A stretch of DNA of 64,000 bases from Autumnicola musiva (GTDB lineage Bacteria; Bacteroidota; Bacteroidia; Flavobacteriales; Flavobacteriaceae): positions 124,001 through 188,000 of the forward strand of contig NZ_JAVRHK010000004.1 of NCBI RefSeq assembly GCF_031846585.1, written 5' to 3'. Within the stretch, counting starts at the first letter, position 1. The number at the start of each line of letters is the position of its first letter. Both the position numbers and the translations under genes were made by a program. Under the pieces are notes generated by a model that searched no databases, had not been told where the DNA came from, and saw nothing but the letters and a program-made list of their open reading frames with translations. Shown piece after piece: positions 46,018-53,775 of the stretch.

Positions 46018-46368
46018 TTATTCCCCATAAATATCAGAATCGATATCAATCGAAATTTCCGTGATCATAATTTGCTTTGCATTTTTGAAATCAAACTTTC
46101 CTGTGGCAGAAAAAGGTTTATTATAATTTTCATTAAAGCTATGGTCACCCTTACTCGCCCCCATTACTAAATCAGCCGAAAAATTACCGTTCTTTACTGT
46201 AAACTCTCGTTTGGGAATGTCAACAAAAATATTTCCATAATCTATTTCACTTTCCCAAAAATCACATCCGTAATTTCCAGGGCTCGTATTGTTCAGAACA
46301 TCATTCCAGACTTCCATATCTATACTAATTTCTTCAGAGATTTGCTCTCTTATTTCGTCTATTGTCAT
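46018..46368 (-). CDS. small acidic hypothetical protein
   Basis: The 116-residue soluble acidic protein has alternating strands (FVDIPKREFTVKNGNFSADL, GKFDFKNAKQIMITEISIDI). There is no signal peptide, and I do not recognise a family. Small acidic proteins of this kind are often immunity proteins or antitoxins, but no partner toxin is visible here. Confidence 0.5.
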   Translation of the reverse strand: MTIDEIREQISEEISIDMEVWNDVLNNTSPGNYGCDFWESEIDYGNIFVDIPKREFTVKNGNFSADLVMGASKGDHSFNENYNKPFSATGKFDFKNAKQIMITEISIDIDSDIYGE

Positions 46369-46538
46369 AATTAATTTTCTTCGTTTTCTTTTATGTTTTT
46401 AAGTACTTTCCAAATTACTACTATCGCATTATAGCATGAAATAAAAAAGGGTTATTTAATAACATGGATAAACCAAATTTTTGATAAATTTATCAATTAT
46501 GTCCGATGTTCTGATGTGGTAAACCCGCAGATATTTAG

Positions 46539-46919
46539 TTAATTCAACATTATCTTAAACTCCTTAGTACCTGCTCCATCCTTCGAAGTTTCAAAAATGC
46601 TTATTTGTTTAGGTTTTTCCTGCATAGGAACAATAATGAGTTTCTCCGACCCAGGTATATCCTTAGTGTTACAATAATACCAGAAACAAACACCGAAATT
46701 TCCAAATTCCTTCTCTTCTATTTCAACTACATTCAGTGTTTGAATATCCTTATATTCCTTCCCCTGGGAGATAATTATTATCTCATCATTACTAATTTCT
46801 AATGTTCTTTCCATAAATTCAATCTCATAGGACTCTATGATATGTGCTGTTGCCGAACTTTTAAAAATTTGGCCGTGCATAATTACAGGGAAGAGAAGAA
46901 AAATTATTAATTTAAACAC
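46539..46919 (-). CDS. small exported hypothetical protein
   Basis: The 126-residue protein has a signal peptide (MFKLIIFLLFPVIMHGQ) and a beta-rich body with two Cys in FGVCFWYYCN. The C-terminal part is duplicated, in decayed form, at 45815-45945, which points to past tandem copies. The function is unknown. Confidence 0.55.
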   Translation of the reverse strand: MFKLIIFLLFPVIMHGQIFKSSATAHIIESYEIEFMERTLEISNDEIIIISQGKEYKDIQTLNVVEIEEKEFGNFGVCFWYYCNTKDIPGSEKLIIVPMQEKPKQISIFETSKDGAGTKEFKIMLN

Positions 46920-46994
46920 TTCTTATAACTTTATAGGAAAAATATAGAAAGTATTTTTAACCTACTAGGTGGTTTTTCCCCTAATTTAAAAGTT

Positions 46995-47225
46995 ATGACA
47001 CTTTACGAATCCAAATTATTGCCAGAGCAAGAGCAATATCGAAAACTTTTTAATGAAGGTGATTTTATAACCCATAGGTTCGAATCAAAAGCAAGATTTG
47101 CTTTGTATGCCTTAGACAAATTCTGTGTTGAAGTGGAGTATAACCCTAAAAATAACAGGATTGTAAATATGGTGAGTTTTATATGTGGAGAAAAATTAGA
47201 TCTTTATTCTGATGGGAAATACTAA
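46995..47225 (+). CDS. small hypothetical protein
   Basis: The 76-residue soluble protein begins MTLYESKLLPEQEQYRKLF with strands after (FCVEVEYNPKNNRIVNMVSF). It starts 75 bases from the divergent 46539 gene. I do not recognise it. Codon use looks protein-like and the frame is intact. Confidence 0.5.
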   Translation: MTLYESKLLPEQEQYRKLFNEGDFITHRFESKARFALYALDKFCVEVEYNPKNNRIVNMVSFICGEKLDLYSDGKY

Positions 47226-47256
47226 AATTTCTAGTTGGAATACGTAAAAATAAATA

Positions 47257-47570
47257 TTAATTATTTTCAGCAACATCTGGATTTAATTTTTTGCCATTTC
47301 TGTCGAATGTTTTTTCGTAGTATTCGCCGGATTCAACTGCTTTTCAGTTTTTTAAAAAGATTTGCTTACTTACTACATTAAAGATGTAGGCTCTCTCTCC
47401 ATTGGCCATTTCAAACAATTGAAGTTCGGTTCTTTCGAAATTTAAATAATTATAATAATTTTCTCCATCGTTGTATCATTTAATACAATTTCCGTATTTG
47501 GAAAACTAAGGTCTTCTTTCTAACAGCTTAAATTATCAAACGGCATGCAGCCATAGTCATCCTAAGTTTT
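47257..47570 (-). pseudogene. broken hypothetical gene
   Basis: The minus strand encodes ERTELQLFEMANGERAYIF, an in-frame stop after IFLKN, then AVESGEYYEKTFDRNG. Further upstream the coding sense continues in a different frame (MPFDNLSC). The gene has at least one nonsense change and one frameshift. Confidence 0.55.
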
Positions 47571-47689
47571 AGCGGTAGTTTAGAAAATAAAGGAGGTAAT
47601 TTTTTTACGGCTCATACTTCTAAAAAAAAGAAGCAGGCGTTATGGTACACATGGGAATAAAACTAAAAATAGTTTATACTTTCTTAATT

Positions 47690-47839
47690 TTACAAATTTT
47701 TATAGCACGGATGATAGTAAAGAAGAAGAGTAGAAAACTGGCACTGATTGCTGTGCCTACTAAGCTACTAAAACAAGCATTTGCAATTGCCAAATCAATA
47801 ATCCATTATCATAAAAATTATAGATCGAAATTAGTTTAA
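47690..47839 (+). pseudogene. C-terminal remnant of an IS110-type transposase
   Basis: The segment RKLALIAVPTKLLKQAFAIA fits the end of IS110-family transposases. Nothing upstream in this frame fits the rest of such a protein. Confidence 0.5.
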
Positions 47840-47879
47840 AAGTAGTTAAATTTTATTTTAACTTTTCTTAAGCCAGTAC

Positions 47880-48005
47880 TTATAAATCTCTATTCTTTGA
47901 AGTTAAGTTTATTCCAAAACCTACACTAAACCAAAATTCTTCGTTGTATATCCAATCACTTCCAGCAACTCCAGGTGCATAATCTTTTCCAGGTCTCTCT
48001 AAATT
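47880..48005 (-). pseudogene. C-terminal remnant of an outer-membrane-type protein
   Basis: The frame reads RPGKDYAPGVAGSDW, then EEFWFSVGFGINLTSKNRDL and a stop, with a stop just upstream. The aromatic, alternating pattern is that of a beta-barrel strand end. Confidence 0.45.
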
Positions 48006-48037
48006 TTAAGACATCGACTACTATCATAGATGTCTAA

Positions 48038-48292
48038 TTATCCCTTTAAATGTTTTTTGAATTCCAAATAAGTAGGAGTCTTGCTTTTTGACCAATCGCT
48101 CTTATTCAAAAGGTTTCTAATATCCTCTCTTAAAATTTCCGCAATTTTATTTAGCTCATTAATAGAAGGTTGTCTTTTGTTGTTGCGCCATCTAGATACA
48201 GTGCCTTCTGATTTTTTTAAATATTTAGCTATGACCCTATTATTAATCTTTCTCTCTGTAAATATTTCGTCCAATCTATTAGTGTTACTCAT
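48038..48292 (-). CDS. XRE-family transcriptional regulator
   Basis: The 84-residue protein is almost entirely a helix-turn-helix: VIAKYLKKSEGTVSRWRNNK is the core, followed by PSINELNKIAEIL. Such small Cro/C1-type proteins regulate mobile elements or toxin systems. It is divergent from the promoter at 48317-48348 and could bind there. There is no partner toxin next to it. Confidence 0.85.
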   Translation of the reverse strand: MSNTNRLDEIFTERKINNRVIAKYLKKSEGTVSRWRNNKRQPSINELNKIAEILREDIRNLLNKSDWSKSKTPTYLEFKKHLKG

Positions 48293-48316
48293 TTTTTTTT
48301 AATTTTAACAAAAAAG

Positions 48317-48348
48317 TTTGCCGTTTAACAACAAACATTATATATTTG
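48317..48348 (+). promoter_or_regulatory. Bacteroidota-type promoter in front of the structured region
   Basis: TTTG at 48317-48320 and TATATTTG at 48341-48348 match the -33 TTTG and -7 TAnnTTTG boxes, with a 20-base spacer. Transcription would start near 48354, just before the hairpin-rich segment. Confidence 0.7.
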
Positions 48349-48353
48349 TACTG

Positions 48354-48591
48354 TTGATAAAAGCGATAATAAAGTGGTGTACTAGATGCACCACTAACGA
48401 TGTCACTCATGCAAGAAAACCGTCAATTTTCCCTATGAGTAGACCATGAGCTCGCTATCTATTGGAATTTGTATCTTGCGATATACCAATAGGGCGGGTC
48501 TCATGTTAGTCTTTGGGGAACCACGGCTCTGGTCGTGGCGGTTCTTGACGGTACCACTTGCAAAGCATTGAGGCTCGCTTTATTGGTTTTT
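48354..48591 (+). ncRNA. candidate structured RNA or leader, multi-branched
   Basis: AAGTGGT (48371-48377) can pair with ACCACTT (48552-48558), closing a multi-branch loop. Inside lie ACTCAT/ATGAGT (48404-48439) with an inner GAAAA/TTTTC, CATGAG/CTCATG (48444-48504) with inner CTATTGG/CCAATAG and TATC/GATA, and GAAC-CACG/CGTG-GTTC (48517-48543). The 5' strand can instead pair locally (GTGGTG/CACCAC, 48373-48393), which offers a switch. A weak stem AAAGC/GCTTT followed by T6 ends it. It matches no RNA family I can name. Confidence 0.5.
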
Positions 48592-48652
48592 TAAATCATT
48601 AAAGCATTTCCTTAACTTTCGGAGTAAACATCATATCATAACTGCTAAGATT

Positions 48653-48793
48653 ATGAAAACGAAGTTTGCAAAACCACTATTCCCCATTTTCCGCAACCTA
48701 CTTACAGCGGTCATAAATAATTGTGGCCAGAAACAGGTACAATCTCACCCCCTTCAATCTATCTTAAAGAACATAATTTGTGCACCAGAATAA
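48653..48793 (+). CDS. possible 46-residue leader peptide
   Basis: The small frame MKTKFAKPLFPIFRNLLTAV, ending NIICAPE, lies after the structured region. The basic N-terminus and hydrophobic middle make it peptide-like, but no clear ribosome-binding site is seen and it could be chance. Confidence 0.3.
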   Translation: MKTKFAKPLFPIFRNLLTAVINNCGQKQVQSHPLQSILKNIICAPE

Positions 48794-48802
48794 TGTGGCG
48801 TA

Positions 48803-48883
48803 ACCGGTAGCAAAAAGTCCAGCCTTTTGCCCGGTCATACCGGTCCGCTCCTGCGCAAACTATAGAGGATTTGCTACAGGAGC
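48803..48883 (+). other. two further strong hairpins in the susC upstream region
   Basis: ACCGG-TA-GCAAAA pairs with TTTTGC-CCGGT (48803-48835). GCTCCTG then GCAAA pair with TTTGC then CAGGAGC (48847-48883). The rest of 48884-49260 shows no gene. Confidence 0.5.
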
Positions 48884-49265
48884 TTAAGACCACTATATTA
48901 TATGGTTATTCGCACTGCTATAAATGTAGTAGGTTTTCTCTTTTCGTGCAAACGCGAAGTTTTATTTCGTAGGTAAGCGGGACCGGTTTTTCGCTCTTAC
49001 ATTTTAATAGGTCAAAGTGGCCGGCAGTAATTATTACTGTATTCGCTAATTCTTGTTTGCGGGAACAAGGAAATCTCATAAACAATCCCGTGGGTTGCTG
49101 TTAGGTGCCCTATTATTAATAACAGCTTTGGGTGGGGTCTCTTTGAGGCTCTGGGAATATTGATTTGGGTTAATAGGTGTTAACGGATAGGGTCGTTAAG
49201 TTTAGAAAAAAAGAAATTGTTTATGAAAAGAAAAGTGAATTAGCCTTAGTTAAAGGTGTTAAGCC

Positions 49266-49305
49266 AAAAAGCCTTCCCCTAAGATTGGCGTCGAACGGGG
49301 AAGGC
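49266..49305 (-). terminator. minus-strand terminator ahead of susC
   Basis: GCCTTCCCC (49271-49279) and GGGGAAGGC (49297-49305) form a 9-bp stem. On the minus strand it is followed by TTTTT. It would stop an antisense transcript arising in the 5' part of susC; on the plus strand there is no T tract. Confidence 0.6.
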
Positions 49306-49352
49306 CTAAGCTTAAATAAAACAATGTTTCATTTAAAAACACACGTAAAATT

Positions 49353-52300
49353 ATGAAAAATAATTATTCGCGCCTTAAATGGGTAGCGCTAATTATTCTT
49401 GGCGGGATACTTTTCTTTCTGTCAAAGTCTGCCAATGCAGCAACTACTAATATCGCTTACTTTCAACAGCAGGAGATTTCGGGTGTAGTGCAAGATCAAA
49501 AGGGGCAGTCTATCCCAGGTGTTACCATCACGGTTAAGAATACCACACGGGGTACGGTGACAAATCTGAATGGGGAATATAAAATTACTGCTCCGGCCAA
49601 TGGTACATTGGTATTTTCTTATATAGGTTTTAAAACTTTAGAGATACCAATAGATGGTAGAAGTGAAATTAATATCCAACTGGAGGAGAATATTGCTTCT
49701 CTTGGGGAAGTTAAAATAAATGCCGGGTATTATAGAACTACTGAGAGCGAGCGCACTGGAAGTATAGCCAAAGTAACAGGTGAAGATATCGAGATGCAGC
49801 CAATTGTAAATCCTCTACAGGCTCTTCAGGGGAGAATGGCGGGAGTTGAAATAACTCAACGTGGCGGCGCCCCGGGTATGGCCCCGACTATCCGAATAAG
49901 AGGGCAGAATAGTTTACGGGATACACGCGATGATAATGGTAATTTACCTTTGTACATTATCGATGGTGTCCCAATTAATTCCGCTCCTGTTCCTAGCTAT
50001 ACAGGAGTTATTTCGGGTACAGGTTTAGACCCATTAAATACTATTGGGCTATCCAATATAGAGAGTATCGAAATTTTGAAAGATGCTGATGCTACTGCAA
50101 TTTATGGTTCCAGAGGAGCCAACGGGGTAGTTTTAATTACTACGAAAAGAGGGTATGCCCGGGAGACTGAAGTAAGAGTCAGGTTATATTCAGGAGCGGG
50201 CCAGGCATCACGTAAAATGAATGTGCTAAATACCCGGGAATATTTAGATATTAGGGAACAGGCATTTGAGAATGATGGGGTAGAGCTTACAAACTCGAAT
50301 GCTTACGATTTGCTGCTATGGGACAATGAACGTTATACCGATTGGCAGGAAAAATTTTTCGGGGGGACCTCTGAAATTTTAAATATGGATTTATCCGTGA
50401 ATGGAGGAAATGAAAATACTTCATTTAGGCTTGGTGTTGGTTACCATAAGGAAGGAACAGTTTTTACAGGTGATTTCGATTACCAAAAAGCTACCGCAGC
50501 TTTACAAGTAAACCATGTCTCTGATAATGAAAAATTTCATATAGACCTTTCGCTTAATTACGGGGCAGATACCAATAACTTTTTAAATAGTGTTAATTCT
50601 TCACTGGTTTACCTGGGGGTAACTTTACCGCCTAATGCCCCACCAATCTTCAACACAGACGGTAGTTTGAATTGGCAAGATTGGGATGCTGGTAATAGGG
50701 ATAATCCCTTTGGAGGGCTTTACAATACCAGTGAAATTTACTCTAATAATTTGTTAGCTAATGCTAGCTTCTCTTATGACTTATTAAAGAATTTAAAGTT
50801 TAAAACCAATTTAGGATATACCGATTTTGGGAGCAATGAACTTATAAAAATGCCCAAAAGGTCTTACAATCCTGAAAACTGGGGATCCATAACTGCTAGA
50901 TCTACCCATTCAGCCGTGGAACGGAATTCCTGGCTAATAGAACCGCAATTAATCTTTAACAAACAATTGGGTAATAGTGAACTGGATGTAATCATTGGAG
51001 CTACGTTTCAGCAGAACACCAACTCTCGTTTGCTAATGAATGGATTCGGTTATAGTTCTGAAGCTCAAATAGGTAATTTGATGGTCGCGGAAGATGTATC
51101 GGTAAACAATGATGCTTCTATCGATTATAAATACAATGCATTGTTTGCACGAATAGGGTATAACTGGCAGCATAAGTTATTTGTAAACCTTACCGGCCGG
51201 CGTGATGGGTCTTCACGTTTTGGACCTGATAAGCGCTTCGCGAATTTTGGTGCGGTTGGAGCAGCCTGGATATTTTCGGAAGAAAAATTTATTAAGGACG
51301 CCCTGCCTGTCTTAAGTTTCGGAAAGCTTAGGGGGAGTTACGGTACTACGGGAAACGACCAGATAGGAGATTATGGCTATTTGGATGCCTATGAATCAAC
51401 TCTAGCTCCGGGAGGATTAATTCCAGTACAATTATTCAACCCGGACTATTCCTGGGAAGTTAATAGGAAATTGGAAGCAGCTTTATCACTAGGGTTTTTG
51501 GAGGATAAGATTAACACGGAGGTAAGCTGGTATCGAAATCGCTCTTCTAACCAGTTGGTAGGTTTTCCATTACCTGCGACCACCGGATTTAATTCAATAC
51601 AAGCAAATTTACCTGCGGAAGTACAAAATACAGGGTGGGAAGTAGTCTTAAGCAGTACCAACATTTCAAACCAAGATTTCAAATGGAACACCTCGTTTAA
51701 TATTAGTTTTCCTCGCAATAAACTTATCAGTTTTCCAAACATCGAAGAAACCTCCTATGCAAATACCTATAGAGTAGGTCAACCTTTAAACATAGACTTA
51801 CTTTACAGCTATGCGGGTATAGATTCAGAAACCGGATATTTTACCGTGGAAGATATAAACGAGGATGGAAGTTTTGATTACCAGGATCGTGTTATAGAAA
51901 GGGATCGCAGCAGGAAATTTTTTGGAGGAATGGATAATACACTATTCTATAAAAATTTTTCTGCACAATTCTTATGGGAATTTGTAAAGCAAGAGGGAAT
52001 TGACCCTTACTTCCTCCTGGGTAATTTAGGCAATGCCAGTAATCAGGAAGCCGGGGCAATAAATAATGGCAATGGGCAGGTTCCATCACAATCAATTCAG
52101 GCACAAAGAGCCCACGGTTTTGCTTCGTTAAGTGACCTATCTACTTCTGACGCTTCTTTTCTGAGGCTGAAAACAATTTCTTTGGGATACAACCTGTCCA
52201 ACAACCTTCTAAATGGATTAGGTCTTAAGAAGGGAAGGTTATTTGTAACTGGACAAAATTTAATCACCATAACTCCATACGAGGGCCTTGATCCGCAAGA

Positions 52301-52361
52301 AATTGGAATTTATCTGCCGGTTTTGAGAACCATAACTGCAGGATTAGAATTAACCTTTTAA
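49353..52361 (+). CDS. SusC/RagA-family TonB-dependent outer-membrane receptor
   Basis: The 1002-residue protein has a signal peptide, then a carboxypeptidase-D-like regulatory domain (EISGVVQDQKGQSIPGVTIT), a plug domain (LQALQGRMAGVEI, IRGQNSLRD, LYIIDGVPI) and a 22-strand barrel ending LELTF. It imports a substrate together with its SusD partner. With an M16 peptidase gene as third gene, the cargo may be a peptide or protein rather than a glycan. It is the first gene of a three-gene operon. Confidence 0.95.
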   Translation: MKNNYSRLKWVALIILGGILFFLSKSANAATTNIAYFQQQEISGVVQDQKGQSIPGVTITVKNTTRGTVTNLNGEYKITAPANGTLVFSYIGFKTLEIPIDGRSEINIQLEENIASLGEVKINAGYYRTTESERTGSIAKVTGEDIEMQPIVNPLQALQGRMAGVEITQRGGAPGMAPTIRIRGQNSLRDTRDDNGNLPLYIIDGVPINSAPVPSYTGVISGTGLDPLNTIGLSNIESIEILKDADATAIYGSRGANGVVLITTKRGYARETEVRVRLYSGAGQASRKMNVLNTREYLDIREQAFENDGVELTNSNAYDLLLWDNERYTDWQEKFFGGTSEILNMDLSVNGGNENTSFRLGVGYHKEGTVFTGDFDYQKATAALQVNHVSDNEKFHIDLSLNYGADTNNFLNSVNSSLVYLGVTLPPNAPPIFNTDGSLNWQDWDAGNRDNPFGGLYNTSEIYSNNLLANASFSYDLLKNLKFKTNLGYTDFGSNELIKMPKRSYNPENWGSITARSTHSAVERNSWLIEPQLIFNKQLGNSELDVIIGATFQQNTNSRLLMNGFGYSSEAQIGNLMVAEDVSVNNDASIDYKYNALFARIGYNWQHKLFVNLTGRRDGSSRFGPDKRFANFGAVGAAWIFSEEKFIKDALPVLSFGKLRGSYGTTGNDQIGDYGYLDAYESTLAPGGLIPVQLFNPDYSWEVNRKLEAALSLGFLEDKINTEVSWYRNRSSNQLVGFPLPATTGFNSIQANLPAEVQNTGWEVVLSSTNISNQDFKWNTSFNISFPRNKLISFPNIEETSYANTYRVGQPLNIDLLYSYAGIDSETGYFTVEDINEDGSFDYQDRVIERDRSRKFFGGMDNTLFYKNFSAQFLWEFVKQEGIDPYFLLGNLGNASNQEAGAINNGNGQVPSQSIQAQRAHGFASLSDLSTSDASFLRLKTISLGYNLSNNLLNGLGLKKGRLFVTGQNLITITPYEGLDPQEIGIYLPVLRTITAGLELTF

Positions 52362-52371
52362 AGCTAAAAAA

Positions 52372-53766
52372 ATGAAATCAACAATTTATAAAGGAAATTT
52401 TATACTTCTTATGAGTATATGGATTTTCGCTTCTTGCGAAAGCTTCGTTGAAGTTGAAATACCAAATGATAAGATGGTAACCGAAACTGTGTTTGCATCA
52501 GAGGAAACTGCTCAAAGTGCTATGCAGGGAATTTATTACGAACTCTTTAATACTGGATTTTCGGGAGGAACTACAAACAGTATAACTGTCTTAGGCGGTT
52601 TATCAGCGGATATTTTGGAACCAATCAGTACCAATAATACCACTTTGATACAATTTCAGGAAAATGAAATTTTCACAGAAAACTCCGGTGTTCTGGGTAT
52701 CTGGAATAGTGCTTATAATATTATTTATCTCGTTAATAATTTATTAGAAGGGATTGAAAATTCTGAAGGATTATCCGATTCGTTTAAGCATCGGCTTGAA
52801 GGGGAGGCTCGTTTTATAAGGGCTTTTACTTATTTCTATTTAGTAAATCTTTACGAGAATATTCCTTTGGTTCTAAGCACAGATTATGATGAAAACTCAT
52901 TGATCTCACAGGCCCCGGAATCTGAAATTTACGAACAGATAGTCTTAGATCTTAACCGAGCTAGAGAGATTTTAACTAAAGACTATCTAAGGGATGAACG
53001 GTTTTATGCTAATTATTACGCTGCGACAGCATTGATGGCACGGGTTAAACTATACCAGGAGCAGTACAGTGAAGCTGCAATATTAAGTTCGGAAGTAATT
53101 GATGCGAACGATCTTTACGATTTGGTAAACCTGGACGAAGTCTTTCTAAAAAATAGCCAGGAAGCCATTTGGCAGATCTCTCCTGCGGGAAGGGGAAATA
53201 TTTTGACCTGGACAGCAGAGGGAAGCACGTTTATCGGCAGTTCCTTTTCATCTATCAAACTTAGGCCTGAATTTGTAGGTTCATTTTCTCAAGAGGATTT
53301 AAGACGGGAAAAGTGGATTGGGAGTTTTTTAAGTGAAACCCGTGATTTCGATTATGTGTACAAATACAAAGACCGATCTAGCATAGATAATATTACAGAG
53401 TATGGCATGGTGTTACGTCTGGCAGAACAATATCTTATTCGTGCCGAGGCACGTATCGGGATGGGAGAGTTCTGGGCCGCCATTGAAGACATAGATAGAA
53501 TAAGGGAAAGGGCCGGCTTGAATTTAATTTCAGAGGCCAATCCTGATATTTCGCCGCAGGAACTACAAAACTTAATAATAGAAGAACGTCGAAGGGAATT
53601 ATTCGCTGAGTGGGGCCATCGATGGTTAGATTTAAAACGTCTCAATATAGCTTCCGAGGTCTTAAGTTCCAAATCTTCAGGATGGGAGGAAACCGATGTA
53701 CTATATCCCATTCCGGCCCAGGAGAGAAGTAAAAACCCCAACCTTGAGCAAAACCAGGGTTATTAA
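52372..53766 (+). CDS. RagB/SusD-family surface lipoprotein
   Basis: The 464-residue protein has a lipobox (FASC, Cys27) followed by the helical TPR-type SusD fold, including the conserved RFIRAFTYFYLVNLYENIP segment and the C-terminal EERRRELFAEWGHRWLDLKR. It caps the SusC barrel and binds the substrate at the surface. It lies ten bases after susC and nine before the M16 gene. Confidence 0.95.
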   Translation: MKSTIYKGNFILLMSIWIFASCESFVEVEIPNDKMVTETVFASEETAQSAMQGIYYELFNTGFSGGTTNSITVLGGLSADILEPISTNNTTLIQFQENEIFTENSGVLGIWNSAYNIIYLVNNLLEGIENSEGLSDSFKHRLEGEARFIRAFTYFYLVNLYENIPLVLSTDYDENSLISQAPESEIYEQIVLDLNRAREILTKDYLRDERFYANYYAATALMARVKLYQEQYSEAAILSSEVIDANDLYDLVNLDEVFLKNSQEAIWQISPAGRGNILTWTAEGSTFIGSSFSSIKLRPEFVGSFSQEDLRREKWIGSFLSETRDFDYVYKYKDRSSIDNITEYGMVLRLAEQYLIRAEARIGMGEFWAAIEDIDRIRERAGLNLISEANPDISPQELQNLIIEERRRELFAEWGHRWLDLKRLNIASEVLSSKSSGWEETDVLYPIPAQERSKNPNLEQNQGY

Positions 53767-53775
53767 ATTTCTATT

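Noticed and set aside
48354..48591. Retron or group II intron origin of the structured segment
   Set aside because: No reverse transcriptase gene is in or near the region, and no domain V-like hairpin was seen.
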